Shown here in pieces: positions 1 to 8,963 of a DNA stretch of 64,000 bases. Both the position numbers and the translations under genes were made by a program. Location: the NCBI GenBank assembly GCA_029252405.1, contig JAQXBM010000027.1:20885-84884 (forward strand), in the 5' to 3' direction. Position 1 is the stretch's first letter. Every line of letters starts with the position of its first letter. Source of the stretch: Crocinitomicaceae bacterium (lineage in GTDB: Bacteria; Bacteroidota; Bacteroidia; Flavobacteriales_D; Crocinitomicaceae). A model generated the notes under the pieces. The model saw only the letters and a list, made by a program, of their open reading frames with translations. It did not search any database and was not told the origin of the DNA.

Positions 1-1712
1 TGGTACTCACCGCTCTACTTGCCCTAAATGTTTCGAAATCGATTCTCGATGCATTCGTAGCGATTGAGGAAAACATGCAACAGGCCAACTTAACTGAGCT
101 TGCTCGTGGAGACGAGAAAGAAGCAGCTTTGGTCGAGGTTAGCACGGACAAATCAAATCAAGTAGCAATGGCGAAAGCGCAGAAGCTTCTTGAAGCAGTT
201 AAGCAGATTAACGATCTCGCTGCAGCAGAAATCAAGAGAATCGATGACTTGAAATTCGAGATTCTTGAAGCTACAGGTGAGGATATGAAGACAGTTGGTA
301 AAGCAGAGTCTATCGTAACAATTGCTTACGACAAGAAAAGACCGTTAAAGCCAACAAGAATGAACCTTGAGTTCGTTTCAGGTAAAGATAAGTATGATGA
401 TCCAATGAGAATTATGATTGGAACAGATACCGATATCAAAAAACCAAAAGGTAAAGGAATGGACCTGTTCAATGGTCTTAAAACTTACCGTGACAAAGTA
501 GTAGAAGTGTTAGCTGGTTCTCAAGTAGCTACTGATACTTCAGGAAATGTTACAATTTTGAAGAAATTCAAATTTGATTCTCCGGACATCACAAAATACA
601 AGGACCAAACGGAACTTGGAGTTTTGGTTCGTAAGGAAATCGACAAACAAGGTACTGTGAACGAAGATGATATCGACGATATCATTGAAATTTACAGAGG
701 TTTGACAAAAATTGAATACTCAGAAGTACACGGAGAAAAAGGTGTACACTGGATTGGAAAGACATTCGATCACTCACCATCGGTTGCCGCGATCGCATCG
801 TTAACTTCTTTGCAAAAAGACGTTTTGGCTGCAAGAGCAAGAGCCGTAAACCGCATTAGAGCGCGTGTTGGTGGAGGAGAGTACTCTTTCAATAAAGTAA
901 TGGAGCTTGCATATGGTCCGGAAGTTGTAAATCAAAATGAAGAATTTACAGTGGAAGTATTAATGGCAGCGTTCGATACTGATAAACAACCAGAAGTTAC
1001 ATACAACGGTGAGAAAATCTCTGATGTACGTGACGGTAAGGGATATGTTAAGTTGAAAGCAGGTTCGTCTAATATGACTCTTTCTGGAACAGTTGCTATT
1101 CGTAAGAAGAATGGTGATTTGACAAAGAGAGATTGGTCGAAGGAAATTACTGTGATGAAACCATCTGGTTCTATCGAGCTTCCTGAAATGAACATGCTTT
1201 ATAGAGGATATCCTAATAAAGTGAATGCAACAGCATCTGGTTACCCAACAACAAACTTATCTGCTTCTGGTGCGTCTGTAAGCAAATCAGGAGAAGGATG
1301 GATTGTTAAACCTGCGGGACGTGGAAAAACGGCAACATTGTCGGTTTCTGGTAAAACTGCAGACGGTAAATCAGTTACTTTGAAATCGATGCAGTTCCGT
1401 TGTTCAAACTTGCCAGATCCAGAATTGTACTGGGGAGCAGTTAAGAGCGGAGGTAAAGGTTCAAAAGCTGAAACGCGAATTTTCGCAAAGTATCCACCTG
1501 AAATTCCATTGAACGCTACTTTTAATATCGTACAATGGGAGGTTTCTTTCCCTGGAATTAAAGGGCGTCCACCATCGGGATCTGGTAACAATATCGGTTC
1601 TGCTAGTGGTCTTATGAGAGCTATTAAGCCTGGTGGACAAGTTAGTTTTATGTGTACAGTAGTTGGTCCAGACGGAGTGCGCCGTAAAAAAGCGGGAGCA
1701 TTTAAAGTATAA
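1..1712 (+). CDS. gldM: Gliding motility / type IX secretion protein GldM (5' end cut by window)
   Basis: GldM is the periplasmic shaft of the type IX secretion and gliding motor; it is anchored by one N-terminal inner-membrane helix beside GldL. The frame is open to the left edge of the window: the residues before the first ATG (position 75) read LVLTALLALNVSKSILDAF, the typical GldM N-terminal helix. The true start is therefore upstream, and the ATG at 75 is internal. The visible part has about 570 residues, with a predicted helical N-terminal domain followed by beta-rich domains, as expected for the family. It is followed by gldN after a short gap, the conserved gldL-M-N order. I am sure of the family. 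Confidence 0.95.
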   Translation, partial: VLTALLALNVSKSILDAFVAIEENMQQANLTELARGDEKEAALVEVSTDKSNQVAMAKAQKLLEAVKQINDLAAAEIKRIDDLKFEILEATGEDMKTVGKAESIVTIAYDKKRPLKPTRMNLEFVSGKDKYDDPMRIMIGTDTDIKKPKGKGMDLFNGLKTYRDKVVEVLAGSQVATDTSGNVTILKKFKFDSPDITKYKDQTELGVLVRKEIDKQGTVNEDDIDDIIEIYRGLTKIEYSEVHGEKGVHWIGKTFDHSPSVAAIASLTSLQKDVLAARARAVNRIRARVGGGEYSFNKVMELAYGPEVVNQNEEFTVEVLMAAFDTDKQPEVTYNGEKISDVRDGKGYVKLKAGSSNMTLSGTVAIRKKNGDLTKRDWSKEITVMKPSGSIELPEMNMLYRGYPNKVNATASGYPTTNLSASGASVSKSGEGWIVKPAGRGKTATLSVSGKTADGKSVTLKSMQFRCSNLPDPELYWGAVKSGGKGSKAETRIFAKYPPEIPLNATFNIVQWEVSFPGIKGRPPSGSGNNIGSASGLMRAIKPGGQVSFMCTVVGPDGVRRKKAGAFKV

Positions 1713-1730
1713 CATTAAAAATTGAGGAGT

Positions 1731-2759
1731 ATGAAAAGTCTATTCATGAGTGCAGTTGGTGTCTTCCTATTCGTAGGAACGACGTTGGGACAAATTGAGG
1801 GAATCAATGGAGGACCAGTCAACGTGCCTACGGAAGGAATTATTGATGGGGTGTTCATTCAAGAACACATTCCAACTAAACGAATGATCCCTTACACGAA
1901 CGTTCGAGAGGCAGATGCCATCTGGAGCAGACGTGTGTGGCAGTACATAGACTTGCGTGAGAAAATCAATCAGCCGATGTATTACCCATTGGATGAAGTT
2001 ACTCCATATGCATGGGTACGTAACGCATCTCGTTGGAGTCTTTGGACAATCATCAGACAACACGTGATGAATGCTGACTTGAGAGTTTTTCTACCATACA
2101 ACCCTTTGAGTTTCGGAGCAGGTGCCATGGATGGAGATCAATTGAAATATCCAATGGATCCTCAAACTGGAATGAACTTCTTTACAGATTCAATATTCGC
2201 AGGAGATTTAGTTCTTTACGAATGTCTAGGTAAACTTGGACCTGAGAGCGATGTGCCACTTACAGATGAGTACGGTGATCCTTTGGAAAGAGTAATGGAC
2301 GACGGATCTATTGAGTACGTTTACCCACCTCGTGATACAGTTTGGTACAACTCAGCTGATATTGTTCAGTACAGAATCAAAGAAGATTGGTTCCTAGACA
2401 AGCAACGATCAGTTTTGGATCAAAGAATCATCGCGTTGGCTCCGGTTATTTATGAGATCGAAGAAGATGCAAACGGAAATAAGAACGTTCGAGGATTAAC
2501 CGAATTGTTCTGGTTATATTTCCCACACTGTCGCTTCGTATTCAATAACTACTTTGTTTACAACGAGCACAATGATGCACAATGGATGAGCTTCGATGAC
2601 CTTTTCTGGAAACGTCGCTTTAGTTCAGTGATCTACAAAGAGAGCAATGTTCACGATCGTGAGATTGATAGCTACCGCTCTGGATTGGATGCATTGCATG
2701 AATCTGAAAACATCAAAAACGAAATTAGAAACATCGAACACGATATTTGGTCTTTCTAG
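1731..2759 (+). CDS. gldN: Gliding motility / type IX secretion protein GldN
   Basis: GldN is a periplasmic protein that forms the ring with GldK on the periplasmic side of the outer membrane and is needed for type IX secretion. The ORF can be read from a TTG at 1722, but the ATG at 1731 starts directly on a signal peptide (MKSLFMSAVGVFLFVGTTLG) and has GAGGAG just upstream, so I chose it. The length of about 342 residues fits the family. It shares long identical stretches with the next gene, for example INQPMYYPLDEVT, ASRWSLWTIIR and MSFDDLFWKRRFSS. The gap from gldM is 18 nt, so they are very likely co-transcribed. Confidence 0.93.
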   Translation: MKSLFMSAVGVFLFVGTTLGQIEGINGGPVNVPTEGIIDGVFIQEHIPTKRMIPYTNVREADAIWSRRVWQYIDLREKINQPMYYPLDEVTPYAWVRNASRWSLWTIIRQHVMNADLRVFLPYNPLSFGAGAMDGDQLKYPMDPQTGMNFFTDSIFAGDLVLYECLGKLGPESDVPLTDEYGDPLERVMDDGSIEYVYPPRDTVWYNSADIVQYRIKEDWFLDKQRSVLDQRIIALAPVIYEIEEDANGNKNVRGLTELFWLYFPHCRFVFNNYFVYNEHNDAQWMSFDDLFWKRRFSSVIYKESNVHDREIDSYRSGLDALHESENIKNEIRNIEHDIWSF

Positions 2760-2778
2760 TCTCTACATAATTACTGAA

Positions 2779-2813
2779 TCCCCCGACTTAATTGTTGGGG
2801 GATTTCTTGTTTT
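2779..2813 (+). terminator. Intrinsic terminator after gldN
   Basis: A 9-bp stem (TCCCCCGAC / GTTGGGGGA with one G-T pair, 6-nt loop) is followed by a T-rich stretch. It lies 20 nt after the gldN stop and probably ends or attenuates the gldLMN transcript before the gldO-like gene. Confidence 0.8.
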
Positions 2814-2901
2814 AAGGGGTTTGAGTTCTCTCACGCTCAACTCTCGGAGGTAACTTTTTTCACGTCACGGGTTATGTAGTAAACAACATAAACCTAGAAC
2901 G

Positions 2902-3894
2902 ATGAAATACTTTCTCTCCATTTTCTTGATTCTACCATTCATTAGTGCTGCTCAAGGACCTATCCCTGAGCTAAATGGCATTCCTAATGGTACTTGGATG
3001 AATACCCACATCCCAACGAAGCGATTAATTCAATACCCACCTGTTGCAGAACGCGATGTCCTTTGGAGCAAACGGGTTTGGCGCGCTATAGATATGCGCG
3101 AAAGAATCAATCAGCCGATGTACTATCCTTTGGATGAAGTGACCGAGGTTGAATGGATCACAAATGCTTCTCGTTGGAGTTTATGGACAATTATTCGAAA
3201 GCACGTAATGAACGGCGATTTACGCGTTTTCTCACCGTATAACCCGGCGAGTTATGGACTTGGCGCTTGGGATGGCGATCAATTGAAGTACCCAATAGAT
3301 CCGCCGATCGGACAAAATTATTACACGGACGCTAATTTCCGATCAGACTTGTTATACTATTTGGGGCGTTTGGCACCTCAGAGTGATATTCCTTTGGTTG
3401 GAGATGATGGAGAGGCGCTTGTGGAAATTGGCGCAAACGGTGTAATGTCGCAGGTATACGCAGACCCTGATACACTTTGGTACCAATCGGAAGATATTGT
3501 GGAGTACCGTTTAAAGGAAGATTGGTTCTTCGATAAACAGCGCGGAGAAATGGATGTGCGTATCATTGCAATCGCTCCAGTAATTTATGAAACAGAAATG
3601 GGAGTCGATGGTGAAATACAAATCACAGGGAAGAAGGAACTCTTCTGGCTCTATTTTCCGCACTGCAGGTATGTTTTCAATAACTACTTCACGTACAACG
3701 ATAGAAATGACTCACAATGGATGAGCTTCGATGATCTATTCTGGAAACGACGGTTTAGCAGTTACATTTATAAGGAAAGCAGCGTTTCAGACAGACCAAT
3801 TGATTCCTACGCTCACGGAGTTGACGCTTTGTACGAATCAGAGCGAATCATAAACGAAATGAGAAATTTTGAGCACGATCTATGGTCCTATTAG
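2902..3894 (+). CDS. gldO: GldN paralogue (GldO-like)
   Basis: This is a second GldN-family protein of 330 residues with a signal peptide (MKYFLSIFLILPFISAAQG). It aligns with the upstream GldN over its whole length. Shared blocks include IPTKR, INQPMYYPLDEVT, RWSLWTIIRKHVMN, KEDWFFDKQR, ELFWLYFPHCR and SFDDLFWKRRFSS. In Flavobacterium johnsoniae gldN and gldO are also adjacent and partly redundant, and the position here matches. A terminator hairpin separates it from gldN, so its expression may be independent or reduced. The gldO symbol is assigned by position and analogy; it may be a lineage-specific duplication. Confidence 0.85.
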   Translation: MKYFLSIFLILPFISAAQGPIPELNGIPNGTWMNTHIPTKRLIQYPPVAERDVLWSKRVWRAIDMRERINQPMYYPLDEVTEVEWITNASRWSLWTIIRKHVMNGDLRVFSPYNPASYGLGAWDGDQLKYPIDPPIGQNYYTDANFRSDLLYYLGRLAPQSDIPLVGDDGEALVEIGANGVMSQVYADPDTLWYQSEDIVEYRLKEDWFFDKQRGEMDVRIIAIAPVIYETEMGVDGEIQITGKKELFWLYFPHCRYVFNNYFTYNDRNDSQWMSFDDLFWKRRFSSYIYKESSVSDRPIDSYAHGVDALYESERIINEMRNFEHDLWSY

Positions 3895-3912
3895 AAACTG
3901 AGTAAAATAAAA

Positions 3913-3986
3913 CGGGCTTCGAGTGCCTCAGCCCTCCCAAGAAATCCAATAAGGAAATCACTGAGGGCTGAGGCACTCGAAGCCCG
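3913..3986. terminator. 24-bp perfect inverted repeat, probable bidirectional terminator
   Basis: The arms 3913-3936 and 3963-3986 are perfect reverse complements over 24 bp, with a 26-nt spacer between them. The element sits between the convergent gldO-like and DUF547 genes, flanked by A-rich and T-rich DNA, so it could end transcription in both directions. The arms are long and GC-rich for an ordinary terminator, so a dispersed repeat element is also possible. Confidence 0.65.
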
Positions 3987-4027
3987 ACTTAATTCTTAAT
4001 TGAATAATTCTGCATTCTTAATTTGAA

Positions 4028-5053
4028 TCACTTATTCAAATCCCAAGAGTACTCCTGGTAAGTGATTTTCTGCTTATCAAGTTGCTCAGTTCTATATTTG
4101 TTAATGAAATCAAAGACTGTTTTTCCACCTTTCGTGAAATCTTCACCGTACCAATCGAAGATTTTAGAGATCTGAACCTCTTTATCACCAAAGGTATTCT
4201 TCGATTTGTCATTCAAGAAGCGTTTGGTCTGAGCCGTCATCTTTCCGTAAACCGTTCCTGGCGTGTAGGCTTTGTTCAATAGAACCGGACATGACTTACT
4301 CGCACAGTTTAAAGCGAAGTGAATTCTAGGCTCATTAAATCGCTTACGAATAATTTCGTTTTCAATCTGATTCAAAGAGTACGTCGAACCATTCAACTTA
4401 ATGAATTTCTTGTGCCAAGGCTTTGCTGTGATTTTGGTGATTGAAGTCGTTGGGTAGTTGTCAACGATCAATTTAATCGTGTAAAGATTGTATGCATTGA
4501 TCCAAAACGTCAGTTTTTGCGCCGAACTCCAGTCCGAACCTGGGAAGTTCGATTCAAACTCTTTGATGATATCATCCAATTTCGACTTGTTCGATTTGAT
4601 TCCTGAGTAATTCACATTTCCCGCATATGAAACATAAGTTGAGAGCAGTGAGTTCAACTTTTCGTAAGCGTGAAAGTCGTAAGTATCTTCTTCCTCAATG
4701 GGATCAGTTGTGCCCGCTTCTGTGGAATTACCTCCGTCAGTAAGCTTCGTTTCTTCCAATAATTCACCCTTTTCCACGATTTCGCGAATCTCTTCGGCAG
4801 TCGCTTCAACGGTTGTTTTCACTTGTGTTCCATCCTCCTTAGTTTCGATTTTGGTCACCATTTGATTTCCTTCTTCGTCCGTTGTGATCACCGTTTCGAT
4901 GTTCTTGTCCGTTTCAGAATCAACGGTTTCTTTGAGCTCTTCAGCTATTTTGTCAACTTCATTTTTAACGGATGCTTCAGGGTCAGCGTCTCCGCAAGAA
5001 GTGATTGCAAGAGCTGCCAGTAAAAGGATTGAGAAAAGATATAATTTGTTCAT
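4028..5053 (-). CDS. DUF547 domain lipoprotein
   Basis: This is a 341-residue lipoprotein. The signal peptide ends in a lipobox (AITSC, Cys at about residue 20). A low-complexity acidic linker rich in E, T and K follows (about residues 25-125), then a DUF547 domain. Family-typical features in the domain are the WINAYNLYTIK segment and the cysteine-containing block HFALNCASKSCP. DUF547 proteins are widespread secreted or envelope proteins of unknown activity; the conserved cysteine-rich core has been likened to cysteine peptidase folds, but that is not shown here. It converges on the gldO-like gene across the large inverted repeat. Confidence 0.8.
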   Translation of the reverse strand: MNKLYLFSILLLAALAITSCGDADPEASVKNEVDKIAEELKETVDSETDKNIETVITTDEEGNQMVTKIETKEDGTQVKTTVEATAEEIREIVEKGELLEETKLTDGGNSTEAGTTDPIEEEDTYDFHAYEKLNSLLSTYVSYAGNVNYSGIKSNKSKLDDIIKEFESNFPGSDWSSAQKLTFWINAYNLYTIKLIVDNYPTTSITKITAKPWHKKFIKLNGSTYSLNQIENEIIRKRFNEPRIHFALNCASKSCPVLLNKAYTPGTVYGKMTAQTKRFLNDKSKNTFGDKEVQISKIFDWYGEDFTKGGKTVFDFINKYRTEQLDKQKITYQEYSWDLNK

Positions 5054-5127
5054 AGTCAGTAGGACGGTTAAAGAATTTAAAACTTACGCAAACCTAGATG
5101 ATATTCTAGTGCTCGCTCTTGCTAAAG

Positions 5128-5682
5128 TTAATTCAATGATTTGTAATTCGCAATCCAATCTGGATCGGTTACGTCTTTTAGTAGCATCCAGAAGCTAGTA
5201 TCAAGGAAGAAATCCCCATCGATGTGCTTGATTCCGTAACGATTTCCCAGATATTTTTCCTGCAGTAGCGAGGGCTTATGGTACTTATTGCTCCAGCCAA
5301 CATCGTTCCTGTTTCGAAACGGGTACACGGAATAACGAATCTTCCAAAGTGAATCAAAAGGAACACACGACGGAATATCTTTGAGCGTGATACTATCCTT
5401 GATAACATTACAGCTCAAGCCATTCTCATCAAAAAGGTTCTCCCGCTTGGGATTGTAGATGCTGGGCCAATGCCCTGAAACGATTTTAATGAAAGTCTCC
5501 CGATCGCAAACACGCTTGTGAGTGAGGTTGCGTCCCGTGTTAATGTAGCACACGTAAGTCGTCAACATCGAATTCGCTCCAATCGAAACCCGAACCCCAA
5601 AAACTGGTCGAGGTTGATTCGTAGAAGGAATAATAGAGACCGAAATCCCCCAAATGACAAGTGCTACAAAGCGCCAACGCAT
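5128..5682 (-). CDS. Hypothetical secreted or membrane-anchored protein
   Basis: I do not recognise this 184-residue protein. It begins with a short basic N-terminus and a hydrophobic segment (about residues 4-18) that could be a signal peptide or anchor. The rest is soluble, with scattered cysteines (about residues 46, 59, 90 and 105), and many aromatic residues. It lies upstream of the DUF547 gene on the same strand with a 74-nt gap, so the two may be co-transcribed. No conserved motif gives a function. Confidence 0.6.
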   Translation of the reverse strand: MRWRFVALVIWGISVSIIPSTNQPRPVFGVRVSIGANSMLTTYVCYINTGRNLTHKRVCDRETFIKIVSGHWPSIYNPKRENLFDENGLSCNVIKDSITLKDIPSCVPFDSLWKIRYSVYPFRNRNDVGWSNKYHKPSLLQEKYLGNRYGIKHIDGDFFLDTSFWMLLKDVTDPDWIANYKSLN

Positions 5683-6086
5683 GTTCTAAATTAATGAAAA
5701 TCATTCATATGGATCAAAAATGAGACCACAGTGAGCTTCTTGGGCGTTCGAGCGGGCTAACGTTTCAAGTCCAAACATCCTCCGGAGTGTATGGAGCTTT
5801 CCACTCATATCCCTAACGCTTCCGATTTTCTCGTTCGGCGTTGCGGTCTTCGGAAACGGTGTTTCCTATTCTAACGTATACAAAAGTATATCAGTCAAAA
5901 GGACAAAAGAGGATGACTAGTCAGGAGTGCGAGTTGTAGAGTGAGTGTGAGGGAAAGTGTGAGAGCGAGGGGTAATCGAAGTTTCAGAGCTGTAACCTAC
6001 GATGAGCATCAGTCCAACAAGCGCGAGCCGCATCTAAAAATCCAAGAGCGCAGCGAGTCTAATAAGCGCCAGCGGAGTCCAACCAG
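5683..6086. repeat. Repeat-rich intergenic spacer
   Basis: No convincing gene is present in these roughly 400 nt. At about 5733-5875 the DNA is locally GC-rich, with phrases such as TGGGCGTTCGAGCGGGC and GAGCTTTCCACTCATATC that look like a non-coding dispersed element. At 6011-6082 there are three degenerate copies of a roughly 23-nt unit built around TCCAA..GCGC.AGCGAGTC. Between them is a purine-rich GTGTGAG/GAGTGTG stretch. A genome-wide search for these units would decide whether they are dispersed repeats. Confidence 0.45.
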
Positions 6087-6653
6087 CTAAAATCGAAAAA
6101 TCTTATTCGGAGTAATACAAGCGTTCAACTTGATATCATGAAACTCAATCCCATCAATCTTATCAACCAACTCATCGAAATGATTCAAGCCAATAAATGT
6201 ACAGCGCGGTGAGCACTTCTTTAAAAAACGATCGTAGAATCCCTTTCCATATCCCACACGATTGCCCTGCTTATCAACAGCAAGCAAAGGAACAAATACA
6301 TAATCGAAATGTTCCGCAGCGACAACTCTACCTTTCTTCGGTTCAGGGATACCGTACTCAGAAACCTCTAGCTGCTCTTCATTCTCGAAAATCACCTGCT
6401 TCATTTCATTTGTCTTGAAATTGGCTTTTGGAATCGCTACTTGGGCACCAAAGGACTTGGCCTTCTCCCAAATCTTATATGTGTTGATTTCCTTGTTGCG
6501 CTCAATCGGGAGAAAAATACTGATCTTTTTGCCTTCTAATTGGTACTTACTGAATACCATGTGACAAACAGCCTCGGAAATTTCTTCGAGCTGGCGCGGC
6601 GATAACGCTTTACGCTTCGCAATATAGGCTTCACGGACTTCTTGTTTTGTCAT
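6087..6653 (-). CDS. 5-formyltetrahydrofolate cyclo-ligase
   Basis: This enzyme (MTHFS/YgfA family) converts 5-formyl-THF to 5,10-methenyl-THF using ATP and so returns folate to one-carbon metabolism. The reading frame extends upstream, but the ATG at 6653 gives the family-typical start (MTKQEVREAYIAKRKALS) and a normal length of 188 residues. The signature GYGKGFYDRFL lies near residue 135. The basic N-terminal R/K segment and the PKANF phosphate-binding region are also present. The start lies 2 nt after the stop of the ybaB-like gene, so translation is probably coupled. Confidence 0.9.
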   Translation of the reverse strand: MTKQEVREAYIAKRKALSPRQLEEISEAVCHMVFSKYQLEGKKISIFLPIERNKEINTYKIWEKAKSFGAQVAIPKANFKTNEMKQVIFENEEQLEVSEYGIPEPKKGRVVAAEHFDYVFVPLLAVDKQGNRVGYGKGFYDRFLKKCSPRCTFIGLNHFDELVDKIDGIEFHDIKLNACITPNKIFRF

Positions 6654-6655
6654 AA

Positions 6656-6955
6656 TTACATGCCAGAAAATAACGACTGAGCCGAAGACATTACTTCCTG
6701 CTCGTTTAATTCGTTGACTTTGTCTAATGCACGATTGAAGGCGACGCAAATTAAATCTTCCAAATCTTCGTTTTCAAACTGACTTACATCAGCGTTGATT
6801 TTAACAGATTTCAGCTCTCGGTTACCATTCATCGAGACGCGAACCAAACCATTACCTGCTTCCTCGGAAATTTCCAATTCGGCCAAGCGTGTTTTACTAT
6901 CCTCAGATTGACGCTTGAGGTCCTGCAGTTTGTTGATTAAATCGTTATTCAGCAT
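6656..6955 (-). CDS. YbaB/EbfC family nucleoid-associated protein
   Basis: This 99-residue protein has the YbaB layout: an N-terminal helix with coiled-coil character (LQDLKRQSEDSKTRLAELE), a beta core with the GNGLVRVSMNGNRELKSVKI segment, and a C-terminal helix (FNRALDKVNELNEQ). Family members are small dimeric DNA-binding proteins that shape the nucleoid. It is the first gene of a two-gene operon with the folate cyclo-ligase and is divergent from the cytochrome operon at 7075. Confidence 0.85.
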   Translation of the reverse strand: MLNNDLINKLQDLKRQSEDSKTRLAELEISEEAGNGLVRVSMNGNRELKSVKINADVSQFENEDLEDLICVAFNRALDKVNELNEQEVMSSAQSLFSGM

Positions 6956-7021
6956 GCCTTTTGTTTATTGAAGTTAAATATAGTAAATTCGGAGGATAGA
7001 GGGTAGAACCTCTATTTATTT

Positions 7022-7037
7022 TGTATGTTTACATACA
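7022..7037. promoter_or_regulatory. Dyad TGTATGT-TT-ACATACA upstream of cytochrome operon
   Basis: A perfect 7-bp inverted repeat with a 2-nt centre lies about 40 nt before the cytochrome operon and 67 nt before the divergent ybaB-like gene. The size and symmetry suit a dimeric regulator's operator. A smaller 6-bp hairpin (6997-7014) lies just upstream. No binding protein can be named. Confidence 0.45.
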
Positions 7038-7074
7038 GCAACCTAGATCATAATTTTCAACAACTGATAGTATT

Positions 7075-8112
7075 TTGTACAAAAAAATTCTACTTTCTTT
7101 CACGCTCATTGCCACTGTAGCTTTAGTTACTTCGTTGAGTACTAGAAGCAATCAAGCAAAAATTGATCAGATTGATCCAAACACGTATTCCATTGAACAA
7201 GTGTTGAATATGCTCGGAGAAGAGCCCATGATTCATTCTATTCCACAAGTAGATTTAGCGAAAGCGAAAGTCGGGGAAGATCTCATTTTTAAAGGGTATA
7301 CTGTTCGAGATGGAAAGAAGTCCAAGCGAATTTCTAATTACTTCGTGTGTACAGACTGTCACAACATGACAAGTGAGTTTGCCGATATCTCGAGCCAAGA
7401 CGCATCGGAACGATTACACTACGCAAAAGAAAACGGATTACCATTTCTTCCTGGATCAACGTTATGGGGGATCTACAACAGAACATCATTCTACAACGAT
7501 GATTACGTAAGAAAGTACGGTGACCTTGTGACAAATGCACGCGATACACTCGCAAATGCGGTTCAACTTTGTTCTAAGTATTGTGCTTCAGGTCGATACA
7601 TTGAAGATTGGGAACTTGAGTCGATCATGCATTATTTCAAGAAGAATGAATTGCATGTAAGCGACATCAACATTCCAGACAAAGACAAATATGCGCTGAT
7701 CAATGGTACATTGACGGAGGATCAAAAAGTGAATCTTGCTAAATCCATCAAAGAAGCATATGTCCAAGGATATGGCGCAACGTTCTTAGAAACAATGCCG
7801 CGCAATGAGCGACCATACGGAAAAGGCGGCAACGTCGGAAATGGCAAACTGATCTATGAAAAGGCATGCATGTTTTGTCATGAAAATAAACGTGTGACGT
7901 ATTTGCACTTAGATGATGGAAAGCTCTCTGCTCGTTTCCTTTGGAGAAATAGAAAGAAATATACTGACCAATCGATTTATCAAATAGTAAGACACGGCAC
8001 CTACTCAAAAGTAGGAAGGAAACAATACATGCCGCACTTCACGAAAGAAAAAATGAGTGACGCCCAACTGAATGATTTGGTCGCTTATATCAAACAAATT
8101 GCCAAGAGATGA
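7075..8112 (+). CDS. Di-haem c-type cytochrome, exported
   Basis: This 345-residue protein has an N-terminal signal or anchor (KKILLSFTLIATVALVTSLS) and two haem-binding motifs, CTDCH at residues 92-96 and CMFCH at 265-269. The C-terminal domain ends with a cytochrome-c-like YMPHF..MSDAQLNDLVAYI pattern, where the Met is a likely axial ligand. The start is a TTG at 7075, because no ATG precedes the signal peptide in frame. It overlaps the next gene by 4 nt (ATGA), so it is the first gene of a cytochrome/beta-barrel operon. It probably carries electrons in the periplasm; its partner is unknown. Confidence 0.85.
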   Translation: MYKKILLSFTLIATVALVTSLSTRSNQAKIDQIDPNTYSIEQVLNMLGEEPMIHSIPQVDLAKAKVGEDLIFKGYTVRDGKKSKRISNYFVCTDCHNMTSEFADISSQDASERLHYAKENGLPFLPGSTLWGIYNRTSFYNDDYVRKYGDLVTNARDTLANAVQLCSKYCASGRYIEDWELESIMHYFKKNELHVSDINIPDKDKYALINGTLTEDQKVNLAKSIKEAYVQGYGATFLETMPRNERPYGKGGNVGNGKLIYEKACMFCHENKRVTYLHLDDGKLSARFLWRNRKKYTDQSIYQIVRHGTYSKVGRKQYMPHFTKEKMSDAQLNDLVAYIKQIAKR

Positions 8113-8963
8113 TGAAAAAAGTACTCATTCTATGTAGCCTCGCACTTGCTTTTGGTGCAAACGCGCAAAACGTAGAAGAAACATTTACAGGGACACGTGT
8201 AATCAACGGACATTCTGTTGAAACACTTAAAAAACGCATTCTTGAATTCAGAATTGAGCACCGTTTTGGTGATATCGCTGGAGCGCAAGGAGGTGTGCAA
8301 CAGTTTTTTGGTTTTGATCAAGCCGCAGATATCCGATTCGCTTTTGAATATGGAATTTCAGACAACTGGATGATCGGTGTTGGAAGATCAAAAGGAACAG
8401 GTGCACCATATAGTTCACTGGTTGATGGATTTACGAAATACCGTTTCTTGACACAGCAAAAAGACGGAACACCTTTAAGCCTTGCCGTGATGGGATCAGC
8501 AATGATTACGTATGCGACGGCCTCAGCGGATTTGACTCAAGTAACAAGTTACCCGAAGTTTTCTCACCGAATGGCTTATAGCGCGCAGGTGATTGCCGCT
8601 AGAAAGTTTGGAGAACATTTCAGCGCTCAAATCATGCCGACCTTCGTACACAGAAACTTGGTGGACATTGATGATGTAAATAGCCTGTTCTCATTGGGTG
8701 GTGCATTGAACTACAAAATCAACAAGAACTATGGTTTGATCGTTGAATACTATCACAACTTCAACCCTTCTGGATTCAGAGAAGATATGAAAAACAGTTT
8801 GGGCGTTGCGTTTGAGTGGACGACAAATGGACATAACTTTAAAATGAACTTTACTAACTCTCGCGGATTTGGAGAAACACAATTCATCCCGTATACAACG
8901 TCAGATTGGCTAGCAGGAGAATTCCGATTCGGATTTAGTATCTCAAGAAAATTTAAACTATGA
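8109..8963 (+). CDS. DUF5777 family beta-barrel protein
   Basis: The 284-residue protein has a signal peptide ending in GANAQ. The rest reads as alternating amphipathic strands (for example KRILEFRIEHRFGD, WMIGVGRSKGT and RFGFSISRKFKL) and ends in an aromatic/hydrophobic strand typical of outer-membrane barrels. It matches the DUF5777 pattern often found beside secreted cytochromes in Bacteroidota. It overlaps both neighbours by 4 nt (ATGA), so translation is coupled. An outer-membrane role in the same redox module is likely but inferred. Confidence 0.8.
   Translation: MMKKVLILCSLALAFGANAQNVEETFTGTRVINGHSVETLKKRILEFRIEHRFGDIAGAQGGVQQFFGFDQAADIRFAFEYGISDNWMIGVGRSKGTGAPYSSLVDGFTKYRFLTQQKDGTPLSLAVMGSAMITYATASADLTQVTSYPKFSHRMAYSAQVIAARKFGEHFSAQIMPTFVHRNLVDIDDVNSLFSLGGALNYKINKNYGLIVEYYHNFNPSGFREDMKNSLGVAFEWTTNGHNFKMNFTNSRGFGETQFIPYTTSDWLAGEFRFGFSISRKFKL

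Noticed and set aside
1..74. Treating ATG 75 as the gldM start
   Set aside because: The frame upstream encodes the conserved GldM membrane helix, so the start lies outside the window.
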